Assembly: GCA_031281945.1 (NCBI GenBank)
Contig: JAITER010000071.1
Span: forward strand, 1 to 39,762
Origin: Spirochaetaceae bacterium
GTDB taxonomy: Bacteria; Spirochaetota; Spirochaetia; Treponematales; Breznakiellaceae
Length of the DNA: 39,762 nucleotides
Direction of reading: 5' to 3'
Shown: positions 1 through 8,392 of the stretch, piece by piece
Position numbering within the stretch: the first letter of the stretch is position 1
Layout: the number at the start of each line of letters is the position of its first letter
The notes under the pieces: model-generated
What the model saw: only the letters and a program-made list of their open reading frames with translations
Database searches by the model: none
Told to the model about the DNA's origin: nothing
Position numbers and translations under genes: made by a program

Positions 1-141
1 CTCCCCCGCAAATCTCAGCGCCAACGCCCCTCACAGCGCACCAACGCCTCCTCAACCCCTTCCCTATAGCGTAAAATCCAGCCAAACAGCCAAACCCTAC
101 GCTCTCTTTCCAAATATCATAAACAGTCATAAAGACCGCAT

Positions 142-215
142 TGGAGATAATGAGATTCGAACTCACGACATCCAGCTTGCAAAGCTGGCGCTCTAGCCAA
201 CTGAGCTATATCCCC
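142..215 (-). tRNA. tRNA-Ala (anticodon UGC)
   Basis: Read on the minus strand this is a complete cloverleaf. The acceptor stem GGGGATA pairs with TATCTCC and includes the G3:U70 wobble that marks alanine tRNAs. The D arm is AGCTCAGTTGGCTAGAGC, the anticodon loop is TTTGCAA (anticodon TGC) and the T arm carries GTTCGAATC. The discriminator is A and no CCA is encoded, so CCA must be added afterwards. Confidence 0.96.
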
Positions 216-274
216 ATTAGGAGATTTAAGAGAGCGCCGTGAGCGCAATACTTACCTCAATCAATCTCCCGCTT

Positions 275-303
275 AAATTACAGGAAGCCGAAAAAAAAGT
301 CAA
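275..303 (-). promoter_or_regulatory. Sigma-70-like promoter for tRNA-Ala
   Basis: On the minus strand a TTGACT box (298-303) is followed after 17 bases by TAATTT (275-280), about 60 bases before the mature tRNA start. Spacing and sequence fit a housekeeping promoter. It lies in otherwise gene-free DNA and points at the tRNA. Confidence 0.55.
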
Positions 304-1003
304 TAACCCATTTTTCGGCTTTAAGCGCGTTAATTTTATAATTTTCCGCGCCCGCCTGATAAAACCGCTAAAAATCGCAGTTTAAACGGTAACGCTCATA
401 TATTACACAACAGCGCTTTTTTTGTAAAGAGCCCTGAACGCGAAACAACACGGAAAAGAAGGCGTTAATAAAATTCCAAGGCGCGACCGTAACGCCGCTT
501 CCAGGTCGGCCCGCAAAAGAGGGTTGCACAGCCAAAATCTGGCGCGCAAAAGCGCTTCAGGCGGCGCGGTTAAATATATCAAAAGCCCAGACTTCGATGA
601 AGCGCGTATTTTCACCGGAACATCATCCATCATCTTCAGTATCTGAATTAAAATAACCGGCGGCGGAACCGGAGGGCTTATGCAACTACGAAGGAACCGT
701 TGCAAGCGGGACTGAACGCCTTACGCCGTCATTTGCGGAAGGCGCCGCGCTTTAACCGCGCGTAAATCCGGCGGCTAACAGGCGCGAAAACCGCCGGCGA
801 ATACTGTTCGGCCCGCTTTTATAAACGAAAGCCTATTGTTAGAACAAACCGGGCGGTCTAATATAAAAAAAAGCGCGGAACGTATTTCTGTTTCGATTAC
901 GGAAGCGGACGGCCGGTTTTGCGCCCTAATTCTAAAAACAGGCCTCTTTTTGATAAAATAGACCGGATGCGCCGCGATATAGCGGCTGAACGGAGGTTTT
1001 AAG
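304..1003. other. Gene-poor region, no supported gene
   Basis: About 700 bases with no convincing gene. A 100-codon minus-strand frame at 403-705 has no recognisable domain and no clear ribosome-binding site, and reads like chance open frame. The right edge carries the GGAGG ribosome-binding site (992-996) of the next gene. Confidence 0.5.
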
Positions 1004-1792
1004 ATTAAAACTTTTTTGGAAAGTTTAATTCCGTTGACGTTTTACGCCGCCGCTTTTATGTTTCTTTCCTGCGCGGAATCCTCGGATAATGTTAAAATCA
1101 ACGCCCTGCCGCCTGAAATAACCAGATGCAATTTTACAGAAGGCGAAGCTAAAATTTATTATTTAAAAGTAAAAGTAGAATACCCCATAGCCGTCTCCGC
1201 CGAAAGCAAAGACGGCGGTTCTTTATACTACCAGTGGTTTCAAACAAACGAAGAATACAGTCCGGAAGGTTCGCCTATAAGCGGGCGCGCCATAGAAGGC
1301 GGCGGCACGCTTGCGAGCGAATATTACCCGCCCGCAAAAGAACCTGGAACTTTTTATTACTACTGCGTGGTTACAAATGTAATTGAGCAAAACGCTGACG
1401 GCGGAATAAAAGAAGCCTCCGTCGCAAGCCCCATAGCAAAAGTTGAAATAATACAGAAAGGAAACGCGGCTGAACCGGTTATAGGGGATATGGAAGACGT
1501 TTCGTACGGCGGGAACGAGGAGCCTCCGCCCCTTGTTCCGAATATATCCTTTAGTGAAGGAGAAATAGGTGAAATTTCTTATCAGTGGTATTTTAAAACA
1601 GGGACGGGAGCCGGCGGGCAATTTATAGAAATCGCGGGGGCCGTTCAGCCTGAGTTGACGCCTAGTATAGAATTTGGGACGGGATGGCGCTATATCGTAG
1701 CGACCAACACTTTGGAGGAGGCCGGAGACGGCGGGCGGAAAAAAGCTTCCGCCCAAGGCTCGCCGGTTAAAGTTGCATTCACGGCGCCGTAA
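1004..1792 (+). CDS. Predicted lipoprotein with two Ig-like repeats
   Basis: Probable surface or periplasmic lipoprotein of unknown function. The best start is the ATT at 1004: a perfect GGAGG at 992-996 lies 7 bases upstream and the product begins MKTFLESLIPLTFYAAAFMF then LSC, a signal peptide with a relaxed spirochaetal lipobox (Cys23). The first conventional start, TTG at 1016, is 19 bases from the Shine-Dalgarno and loses the basic residue. The mature part has two similar segments, each with a YQW motif, an aromatic-rich strand ending VTN or ATN, and a GG-K-AS-SP tail (roughly residues 70-150 and 185-262), which looks like two immunoglobulin-like folds. It stands alone, about 100 bases before thrH. 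What it binds cannot be told from the sequence. Confidence 0.75.
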   Translation: MKTFLESLIPLTFYAAAFMFLSCAESSDNVKINALPPEITRCNFTEGEAKIYYLKVKVEYPIAVSAESKDGGSLYYQWFQTNEEYSPEGSPISGRAIEGGGTLASEYYPPAKEPGTFYYYCVVTNVIEQNADGGIKEASVASPIAKVEIIQKGNAAEPVIGDMEDVSYGGNEEPPPLVPNISFSEGEIGEISYQWYFKTGTGAGGQFIEIAGAVQPELTPSIEFGTGWRYIVATNTLEEAGDGGRKKASAQGSPVKVAFTAP

Positions 1793-1896
1793 TTCTAGTT
1801 TGGCGGTTTAACGGGGCGCGAGGCGGCCGGTTTTTTTAAACACGCTAAAACAGTTTCCATCTTGCGTTTTTCTTTTTTTTGAAGCAATATTGAGCT

Positions 1897-2502
1897 ATGA
1901 AGCTGGTTTGTCTGGATTTGGAAGGCGTTCTTACGCCGGAAATTTGGATGGCGTTCGCCGACGCCGTAAATATTCCTGAGTTGCGCAGAACCACGCGGGA
2001 CGAGCCGGATTACGGCAAATTGATGTCCTTTAGACTGGATATATTAAATAAAAATAAATTACGGCTGCCTGACATTCAAAATGTAATCGCCGCGCTGGAA
2101 CCTTTGCCCGGAGCTGTTGATTTTTTAAATGAACTTAGGGCTAAATCCCAGGTTATTATACTTTCCGACACTTTTGAGCAATTTGTAAAACCTCTTATGC
2201 AAAAACTTTCATCGCCGGTTATTTTTTGCAACACGCTTGTATCCGAAAAAAGCGGGGAGATAACCGGTTGGAAGTTGCGCCAGGAAAACGGCAAAAAAAA
2301 CGCGGTGAAGGCGTTAAAATCATGCAATATAGAGATTTTCGCCGCGGGGGATTCTTTCAACGACCTGGCCATGATAGCGGAAGCGAATTACGGCTGCCTT
2401 TTTCGCGCTCCTGAATCTATAAAAAAGCAAAATTCGGGTTTTAAGTGCGTAAACAGCTACGAAGACCTGTTAAAAGAAATAGACGTATTTTTAAACTGGT
2501 AG
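1897..2502 (+). CDS. thrH: ThrH-type HAD phosphatase (phosphoserine phosphatase / homoserine phosphotransferase)
   Basis: Cytoplasmic HAD-superfamily enzyme of 201 residues, the usual ThrH length. It carries the ThrH form of HAD motif I, DLEGVL (Asp7 nucleophile; Glu9 in place of the second Asp), then the family signature TTRDEPDYGKLM, motif II ILSDTFEQF (Ser94), and motif IV AAGDSFNDLAM near residue 150. Characterised ThrH dephosphorylates phosphoserine and can pass the phosphate to homoserine, linking serine and threonine synthesis; here this is by family. The next gene starts 3 bases after the stop, so the two are probably co-transcribed. The start has only a weak ribosome-binding site. 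Confidence 0.85.
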   Translation: MKLVCLDLEGVLTPEIWMAFADAVNIPELRRTTRDEPDYGKLMSFRLDILNKNKLRLPDIQNVIAALEPLPGAVDFLNELRAKSQVIILSDTFEQFVKPLMQKLSSPVIFCNTLVSEKSGEITGWKLRQENGKKNAVKALKSCNIEIFAAGDSFNDLAMIAEANYGCLFRAPESIKKQNSGFKCVNSYEDLLKEIDVFLNW

Positions 2503-2505
2503 ATT

Positions 2506-3030
2506 ATGGGAATAGTAGAAAGACTAAGCGGAGTATTAAAAAGTTATCTTCAAAACGAAGATTCATTTTTTGGGAAGAATTATTCTTCCGCGTCAAAAGA
2601 CTACGGCGACGCCGATTTAAGGAACGCCTTTGACGAGCTGGACGACTTCCTAAACAGCGATTCTTTTTCCTACAAAAAACAAGATTTTAAAGACGCAAAG
2701 CGGTCGACCGGGGAAGGCGCCTGGCAAGACGCTGGAGACCGGAACAGCGGGGCGTGGAAGGAGTACGACGGCGGGTTCCGGCAAAATTACAATCAAAATT
2801 ACAAACCTGGCGTTCCAAAAGAACTGGAGGCGGATTTCGCCGAGCTGGAAGTCCCTTTTGGAGCGGACGCGGAAATATGCAAGGCGGCCTATAAGCGGCT
2901 TTTAAAAAAACATCACCCGGACCGCCACGCCGGACATGAAGGCAATATGCGCAAAGCCACCGCGAAATCAGCGCGCATCAACGGCGCCTACGAAAGGATA
3001 CAAGCCTGGCGGAAAAAGAGCGGCGCCTGA
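2506..3030 (+). CDS. J-domain (DnaJ-like) protein
   Basis: A 174-residue protein with a J domain at its C-terminus (about residues 110-170) containing the diagnostic HHPDRH after helix II (YKRLLKKHHPD) and a helix III ending GAYERIQAWR. The HPD loop stimulates the ATPase of DnaK/Hsp70. There is no Gly/Phe linker, zinc finger or substrate-binding domain, so it is not DnaJ itself but a specialised co-chaperone. The first 105 residues are polar and Asp/Tyr/Asn-rich, with no known domain seen. It begins 3 bases after thrH and ends one base before recR, so translation is probably coupled. Confidence 0.8.
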   Translation: MGIVERLSGVLKSYLQNEDSFFGKNYSSASKDYGDADLRNAFDELDDFLNSDSFSYKKQDFKDAKRSTGEGAWQDAGDRNSGAWKEYDGGFRQNYNQNYKPGVPKELEADFAELEVPFGADAEICKAAYKRLLKKHHPDRHAGHEGNMRKATAKSARINGAYERIQAWRKKSGA

Positions 3031-3031
3031 T

Positions 3032-3622
3032 ATGAACGCGCTGGACGGCCTAACGGAAACACTGGCTAAACTTCCCGGACTGGGTAAAAAAAGCGCGAAC
3101 AGGCTCGCATACCATATTCTGGAAAGCAGCCCGTCTTACGCCAAGAATCTGGCGGCGTCTCTTTCCAAATTACACGAATCGGTTAAACCTTGCTCAATTT
3201 GCGGTTGCTGGACGGAAGCGGATCCTTGCCCCGTCTGTTCCGACCCAAACAGGGACAAAACGATTCTGTGCGTGGTGGAAAGGGCGCAAGACGTCCGCGT
3301 AATCGAAAAGTCCAGGGAATTTCAGGGCGTTTTTTATGTGCTTGGCGGCCTAATTTCCCCGCTGGAAGGGGTTCGCCCGGAAAACCTGCGGATAGGAGGC
3401 CTTGTTTACCGGGTGAAAAACGAAAACATACGGGAAGTTATACTCGCGTTAAACCCTACTTTTGAGGGGGACACCACGGCTTTATACCTGCAAAAAACTT
3501 TACATGGCTGTGGAGCCCAGATTACGCGGCTGGCTTCGGGCCTTCCGGTGGGCGGAGACCTTGAATACACGGACAACTTAACTTTGGCTAGAAGTTTTAG
3601 AAGCAGAACAGAAATGAATTAA
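3032..3622 (+). CDS. recR: Recombination protein RecR
   Basis: RecR works with RecO and RecF to load RecA at gaps in damaged DNA. The 196-residue product has the family's domains in order: an N-terminal helix-hairpin-helix (LPGLGKKSANRLAYHIL), a C4 zinc finger (CSICGCWTEADPCPVC, about residues 54-69), and a Toprim domain (ILCVVERAQDVRVIEKS through the NPTFEGDTTALYL motif), closing with SGLPVGGDLEYTDNLTL. The open frame extends 32 codons further upstream into the J-domain gene, but the family's first residues match the ATG at 3032, giving the normal length. It closes a three-gene run beginning at thrH. Confidence 0.96.
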   Translation: MNALDGLTETLAKLPGLGKKSANRLAYHILESSPSYAKNLAASLSKLHESVKPCSICGCWTEADPCPVCSDPNRDKTILCVVERAQDVRVIEKSREFQGVFYVLGGLISPLEGVRPENLRIGGLVYRVKNENIREVILALNPTFEGDTTALYLQKTLHGCGAQITRLASGLPVGGDLEYTDNLTLARSFRSRTEMN

Positions 3623-3747
3623 AGTTTTTTTTTAACTTAGCGATAAAAAAAGGGCGTTTTACAGGCGGAAACCGCAGCGTTAAAAGCTTTGAAACGGCGC
3701 CTTTTAAAAACGCGGTTTAACGCGGCTAAATTCCGCGGAACCGCGAC

Positions 3748-3790
3748 AGCTTATTTCCAAAACTCTATGGTTGGGTTTTGGAAATAAGCT
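3748..3790. promoter_or_regulatory. Perfect 16-bp inverted repeat in the aroA leader
   Basis: The arms are AGCTTATTTCCAAAAC (3748-3763) and GTTTTGGAAATAAGCT (3775-3790), with an 11-base loop. The structure ends 22 bases before the aroA ATG and just before its AAGGA ribosome-binding site (3800-3804). It has no 3' T-run, so it is not an ordinary terminator of recR. It could be a leader hairpin controlling aroA or an operator. Confidence 0.5.
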
Positions 3791-3812
3791 CAAAATTTTA
3801 AGGATTTATAAA

Positions 3813-5114
3813 ATGGACATGATCGTAACTCCCTCGACCTTTTCCCAAACCGTAGAAATCCCGCCTTCAAAATCTCACACAATACGCATGATTCTTCTGG
3901 CGACTTTGGCGCGCGGGTCTTCGTGCATAATACGGCCTTTGCAATCGCTTGACGCTTCTTCCTGTTTAAATGCCGCAAAAAAATTGGGCGCCTCGATTCA
4001 AGAGAAGCCGGACGAAAACGGCGCGCTTGAATCAATTTATATAAAAGGAATAGGCGGCGCGAAAAATTTTCTTCCGCAAGAAGAACCTATAGACGTAGGG
4101 AATTCCGGCACCACATTATTTCTTTTTTTAAGCGCCGCGGCTTTGGGCGACAAAAAAATCACTTTTACAGGCGACGCCCAAATTAAAAACCGCGACGCCG
4201 GCCCGTTGCTGGAAGCGCTAAAAAAATTCGGCGCGACTGTGGAAAGCGATAAAGGCTCCACCCCCATATCAATTCGCGGGCCATGGAAGGGCGGCAAAGC
4301 TTCGATTCGATGCATGATAAGCCAGTATCTTTCGTCCATCCTTATAGCCGCCCCGCTGGCTCCAAAAGGTTGCGTTACAGAAGTGGACGTCAACCTTTTA
4401 AACGAAAAGCCTTATGTGGAGATGACCATAAAATACCTGCAAAACCAGGGCATAATTTTTGAAAACGATTCTTTTAATTTTTTTCGCATCCCCGGAGGCC
4501 AGTCTTACAAGCCGTTTTCCGAACAAACGCCGGCGGATTTTTCCTCGGCGGCGTTTCCGGCTTTGGCGACCGTGGTTTCGGGCGGGACTTCAATTCTTCG
4601 CGGCCTGGACAGGCGCGACTCGCAGGGAGACAAGGCTTTTTTCGAAATAATACAAAAGATGGGTTGTTCAGTTACTTGGCGCCAAAAGGGAGAATGGTGG
4701 GAAGTTGAAGTTTCAGGCCGTAAAGAAGCCTTAAGAGGGGGCGTCTTCGACCTAAACGACACTCCCGACCTTCTTCCCGCCGTTTGCGTGCTGGGAGCCT
4801 TCGCCAAAGGAGAAACCCGCATTGTAAACACGGCGCACGCCCGCAACAAAGAAACGGACCGCATCTCGGTGATGAGTCAGGAACTGATGCGGGCCGGCGT
4901 CTTTTGCCAGGAAGAACCGGACGGGATAACCATACGCGGGACCGGCGGCCATGTAAAAGGGGCCGTTTTTAACGGGCATAAAGACCACCGCATAGTAATG
5001 GCGCTCTCCTGCCTGGCCCGCGGAGCAGAAGGCGCCTCCACAATTCAGGGAACGGAAGCGGTGAACGTAACGTATCCCGGCTTTATGGATTTAATAGGCG
5101 GCGCGGCGCTTTAA
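3813..5114 (+). CDS. aroA: 3-phosphoshikimate 1-carboxyvinyltransferase (EPSP synthase)
   Basis: Joins phosphoenolpyruvate to shikimate-3-phosphate in the aromatic amino acid pathway. The 433-residue product shows the family signatures: PSKSHTIRMILLA (Lys20, Ser21, Arg25 for substrate binding), DVGNSGTTLFLFLSAAA, QIKNRDAGPLLEAL, SQYLSSILIAAPLA, the DTPDLLPAVCVLGAFA / ARNKETDRI block with the catalytic Asp and Glu, and HKDHRIVMA near the C-terminus. The ATG at 3813 has AAGGA 8 bases upstream; an upstream TTG at 3771 would add 14 residues overlapping the leader hairpin and is less likely. The stop overlaps the murJ start by one base (TAATG), so the two genes are coupled. Confidence 0.95.
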   Translation: MDMIVTPSTFSQTVEIPPSKSHTIRMILLATLARGSSCIIRPLQSLDASSCLNAAKKLGASIQEKPDENGALESIYIKGIGGAKNFLPQEEPIDVGNSGTTLFLFLSAAALGDKKITFTGDAQIKNRDAGPLLEALKKFGATVESDKGSTPISIRGPWKGGKASIRCMISQYLSSILIAAPLAPKGCVTEVDVNLLNEKPYVEMTIKYLQNQGIIFENDSFNFFRIPGGQSYKPFSEQTPADFSSAAFPALATVVSGGTSILRGLDRRDSQGDKAFFEIIQKMGCSVTWRQKGEWWEVEVSGRKEALRGGVFDLNDTPDLLPAVCVLGAFAKGETRIVNTAHARNKETDRISVMSQELMRAGVFCQEEPDGITIRGTGGHVKGAVFNGHKDHRIVMALSCLARGAEGASTIQGTEAVNVTYPGFMDLIGGAAL

Positions 5115-6700
5115 TGGGGGGCTCCGCCAGTGAGCGGCTTATAAAACACGGCTCGCTCCTTTCGATCTTCACTCTTTGCTCCCGCGTCCTAGGCCTTTTA
5201 CGCGAGACCACAAAAGCGGCGTTGCTTGGCACAAGCGCCCTTTCAGACGCTTTTTCCGTAGCCTTTCTTATTCCAAACCTATTCCGCCGGCTTTTTGCCG
5301 AAGGCTCAATTTCCACGGCCTTTATTCCGGTTTTTAAATCATGCCTTATAGACGGCGATGAAAAAAAAACAAAAGAATTTTTAAATTGCGCTTTTACTTT
5401 TTTATCTTTTACAGTTAGTTTGGCCGTCGGGGCCGGAATTCTCGCCGCGCCGCTCTTGGCGCCTCTTTTTGGAATGGAATCTTTTAACGAGACGGTTTTT
5501 TTAACCCGCCTAATGTTCCCTTTTTTGGGTTTTATTTCCATAGCGGCTTTTTTTCAAGGGATTCTTAACAGCGTAAACGTGTTTTCGCCTCCGGCTCTAG
5601 CGCCCATACTCCTGAACATTTCCACCATAGCCTGCGCCTGGCTTTTAAAAGACGCGCTTGGAAACGCGGCGGCGGCAATGGCTGCCGGCGTGGTTTTGGG
5701 CGGCTTCCTGGGAGCCGCTTTCCAGGCCCCATTTGTAATCAAAAACGGATTTAAGCCGCGGCTAACCGGCCTTTTGCGCAGTATGCGCAACGAACAAACC
5801 AAAGCGGTGTTAAAATTGATAGCGCCTACGATAGTGGGAATGGCGGCCTACCAGTTAAACGACCTGGTTTCCTCCGTTATAGCGCGTAAAACAGGAAGCG
5901 GCGTGCTTTCCAGCTTGCAGTACTCGCTGCGCCTGCAGGAGCTTTTTTTGGGGGTTTTCGCGGTTTCTATAGGAACGGTTCTGCTGCCTTCGCTATCCGG
6001 CGCCGCAAAAATGCGTGATTTTAAAACATACAACGAGCGCCTGTCTTCCGCCTTAAATATTATTTCGCTAATTACAATTCCAGTTACGTTTTATTCGCTT
6101 CTTTTTGGAAAACAGATTATATCGCTTCTTTTTCAGATGAAAAATTTCGACCAAACCTCGCTTTCATTAACTCTAGAGGCATTTAAATTCCATATAGCGG
6201 GGCTTTTTTTTATAGCGGTAAACCGGATACTAAGCCCCGCGTTTTACGCCGTAGGGGACGCCCGCTCCCCCACCATAGCCGGCGTAATTTCGCTCGGCTT
6301 AAACGCCGCCGGAGCCGCGATTCTCGCCGGGCCGCTTAAAGGAGGCGGCATAGCGCTGGCCCTGTCATTAGCCGCCGCCGTAAACACAGCCGCGCTTTTT
6401 TTTATGCTTTCCCGCAAAGGGACGGGCTCAAGCAAAATAGCGCCGCAAGCTTTCCTTTACCTGCTTAAAACAACGGTGATTTCCATCGCCTCTTGCGCGC
6501 CTTTAGTTTTCGCTTCCGGCGCCGTAGAAGCTTTCTGCTTAAAATTGGGAGCCGGGACGAAAGCAACCGCGTTTGCGGCGCTTTGCTCCACATCATTGCT
6601 TTTCGGCCTTTTGCTTCTGGCCGTCTTGAATTTAACAGGCGACAAATACATAAAAGAACTTTTACGCCTATTTTTACGCAAAAAAAGAAGACGCGAATAA
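5114..6700 (+). CDS. murJ: Lipid II flippase MurJ (MviN)
   Basis: Integral membrane protein of 528 residues that flips lipid II across the inner membrane for peptidoglycan synthesis. The N-terminal signature RVLGLLRETTKAALLGTS and SDAFSVAFLIPNLFRRLFAEGS, then AFIPVF, are diagnostic of MurJ. About 14 hydrophobic segments are seen, which is normal, and the C-terminus ends in a basic cluster (LRLFLRKKRRR) expected inside the cell. Its ATG overlaps the aroA stop by one base. Confidence 0.95.
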   Translation: MGGSASERLIKHGSLLSIFTLCSRVLGLLRETTKAALLGTSALSDAFSVAFLIPNLFRRLFAEGSISTAFIPVFKSCLIDGDEKKTKEFLNCAFTFLSFTVSLAVGAGILAAPLLAPLFGMESFNETVFLTRLMFPFLGFISIAAFFQGILNSVNVFSPPALAPILLNISTIACAWLLKDALGNAAAAMAAGVVLGGFLGAAFQAPFVIKNGFKPRLTGLLRSMRNEQTKAVLKLIAPTIVGMAAYQLNDLVSSVIARKTGSGVLSSLQYSLRLQELFLGVFAVSIGTVLLPSLSGAAKMRDFKTYNERLSSALNIISLITIPVTFYSLLFGKQIISLLFQMKNFDQTSLSLTLEAFKFHIAGLFFIAVNRILSPAFYAVGDARSPTIAGVISLGLNAAGAAILAGPLKGGGIALALSLAAAVNTAALFFMLSRKGTGSSKIAPQAFLYLLKTTVISIASCAPLVFASGAVEAFCLKLGAGTKATAFAALCSTSLLFGLLLLAVLNLTGDKYIKELLRLFLRKKRRRE

Positions 6701-6713
6701 ACACAGCGCCGCA

Positions 6714-6914
6714 ATGAAAGCCGCGGCAGAAGCCGGCGCGGAAAGCGTTTTGGAAAGTCCGGCGTTACAAGAGATGTTGAAGGTGTTGAAGATTTCCCCG
6801 ATTAAAAATTTTGTGTATGCGCTGGAACAAATTCCGCGGCTCTCCGCAAACTTTGCGCCCCAGCGCGGCTGGGCGTCATTGTTTTTTAAAGATTTATATA
6901 ATCGATTTGTTTAA
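6714..6914 (+). CDS. Small uncertain ORF after murJ
   Basis: A 66-codon frame starting 13 bases after murJ, with no good ribosome-binding site and no family I recognise. The end (FAPQRGWASLFF) comes from a CCCAGCGCGGCTGGG palindrome similar to one near 17605, so part of the frame may be repeat DNA. It could be a real small gene or chance; I lean towards chance. Confidence 0.2.
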   Translation: MKAAAEAGAESVLESPALQEMLKVLKISPIKNFVYALEQIPRLSANFAPQRGWASLFFKDLYNRFV

Positions 6915-6988
6915 CTGCAACAAACGCTTTTCGCTCGCGTGGCCGTCTAAAGCGTCTGGCGCTATAAAAAATTAAAAGGGGTGAATTT

Positions 6989-8059
6989 ATGACTTTAAAC
7001 AGAAATTCTATTTTACTATTGACAACCGGGGCGTTAACCGGCGCCGCCGGAATTGCGCTCGCGTTCCTGGGCAATCCGGCCAATATGGGGGTGTGCGCCG
7101 CCTGTTTTATCAGGGACATAGCCGGAGCGCTCGGTTTTCACAACGCGGTCGCGGTTCAGTACATAAGGCCTGAAATACCGGGTTTTTTACTTGGAGCTTT
7201 TATCATCGCCGTCTTCACCCGCAAATGGAAACCGGTTTCCACCAGAGAGCCGCTTATACGTTTTGTAATCGCGTTTTTTATTATGATAGGCTGTCTCGTT
7301 TTCCTGGGCTGCCCGCTTAGAATGGCGCTGCGTATAGGCGCCGGCGATATGAACGCGCTCGTAGGGCTCGCCGGTTTTGCCGGCGGCGTGTTTTTAGGAA
7401 GCCTATTTCTTAAAAACGGCTTTTCTCTTGGATTGGGCGGCGGCGATGAGCCGAAAAACAGCGCCGCGGCCAACAGCCTTGTAACGCCTTTTTTTGCGGT
7501 TCTGCTCCTCGTGTTTCTTGTCGCCAGGCCGGCGTTTATAAGATTTAGCGATTCAGGGCCCGGATCGCAACACGCCCCCATAATACTTTCATTTATTTTC
7601 GCGCTTGTTATAGGCGCTTTTTGCCAAAAGAGCAATTTCTGCATCGCCGGAGGTTTACGCGACATTTTTTTAATCCGCAAGGGCTGGGGATTCGCCGGTT
7701 ATATCGCGATTATAGCGGCCTCGTTTATAGGCTCCCTTATATCTGGAAAATTCAACATCGGGTTTAGCGGACAGCCGATAGCGCATAGCGATTCCGTCTG
7801 GAATTTTCTTGGCATGTTTTTGGCGGGCTACGGTTCGGTTTTAATAGGAGGCTGCCCGTTGCGCCAGCTTATAAAAGCCGGTTCAGGAGACGGGGATGCG
7901 GGAATAGCGGTAATCGCGTTTATAGCGGCCGGCGCTGTAGCGCATAATTTTTCTATAGCGGCTTCCGCCTCCGGAGTTCCTTTTAACGGGAAAGCGGCCG
8001 TAGTCATAGGCATAGCGGCCGTTTCGCTTTTCGCCGTTTCGCGCCGCAAAAGAGCATGA
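6989..8059 (+). CDS. yedE: YedE-type (YeeE/YedE family) selenium or sulfur transporter
   Basis: Membrane protein of 356 residues with about ten hydrophobic segments in two similar halves, as in YeeE/YedE transporters. The family's cysteine motifs are all present: GVCAACFIRDIAGALG near the start, GCPLRMALRIGAGD in the first half, SNFCIAGGLRDI and GGCPLRQLIKAGSGDGD in the second. These cysteines are thought to relay a sulfur or selenium species through the channel. The ATG follows AAGGGGTG by 7 bases and the stop overlaps the DUF3343 gene (ATGA). YedE beside DUF3343 is the pairing seen in selenium-utilising bacteria, so selenium rather than thiosulfate transport is inferred. The TusA-like YedF that often accompanies them is not here. 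Confidence 0.82.
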   Translation: MTLNRNSILLLTTGALTGAAGIALAFLGNPANMGVCAACFIRDIAGALGFHNAVAVQYIRPEIPGFLLGAFIIAVFTRKWKPVSTREPLIRFVIAFFIMIGCLVFLGCPLRMALRIGAGDMNALVGLAGFAGGVFLGSLFLKNGFSLGLGGGDEPKNSAAANSLVTPFFAVLLLVFLVARPAFIRFSDSGPGSQHAPIILSFIFALVIGAFCQKSNFCIAGGLRDIFLIRKGWGFAGYIAIIAASFIGSLISGKFNIGFSGQPIAHSDSVWNFLGMFLAGYGSVLIGGCPLRQLIKAGSGDGDAGIAVIAFIAAGAVAHNFSIAASASGVPFNGKAAVVIGIAAVSLFAVSRRKRA

Positions 8060-8274
8060 CTTTTTTGCTGACTTTCCCCGACGTTTACAGCTCGCTTGAA
8101 TGTCAAAAATCATTCAAGCGGGCCGGATTAAAATGCGGAATTGAAAACGCGCCGGCGGAAGGCGGCGCGGATTGCGGTTACGCCGTCCGTTGCGAGGCGC
8201 CCGGCGCAGCGGAGATTAACAAATACGTCCTGGAAAACAATATAACATATTCAAAAATAACCGCCGTAAAATAA
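8056..8274 (+). CDS. DUF3343 (putative Se/S carrier-like) protein
   Basis: A 72-residue soluble protein that overlaps the end of yedE by ATGA, implying coupled translation. The sequence matches the small DUF3343 domain often fused to or next to YedF in selenium loci: a first strand with FPDVYSSLECQKSFKRAGLKC, a middle with DCGYAVRCEAPG, and a C-terminal helix-strand. Cys16, Cys27 and two later cysteines could carry selenium or sulfur. A palindromic repeat begins 3 bases after its stop. Confidence 0.75.
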   Translation: MTFLLTFPDVYSSLECQKSFKRAGLKCGIENAPAEGGADCGYAVRCEAPGAAEINKYVLENNITYSKITAVK

Positions 8275-8277
8275 ATT

Positions 8278-8392
8278 AGAGTTGTTCATAAACTGAAGTT
8301 TCCGTAGGCCGGGCGCGGCTATGCTTGGGCTTGTCCGGCGGACGATAGGGTTGTTGAAACAAGGCCGCTCAATGCGCCAAGCCCAAGCATGG
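8278..8392 (+). mobile_element. Divergent palindromic element copy at the rarA 3' end
   Basis: Begins AGAGTTGTTCATAAACTGAA right after an ATT, like the left end of the family described at 15758. The middle is different: a 13-bp perfect inverted repeat ATGCTTGGGCTTG (8321-8333) / CAAGCCCAAGCAT (8378-8390). The usual right end is not clear; GTTGAAACAAGG at 8354-8364 may be a decayed form. It overlaps the last codons of rarA. Confidence 0.6.

Noticed and set aside
403-705. 100-codon minus-strand gene
   Set aside because: No domain, no good ribosome-binding site and biased composition; likely a chance open frame in GC-rich DNA.
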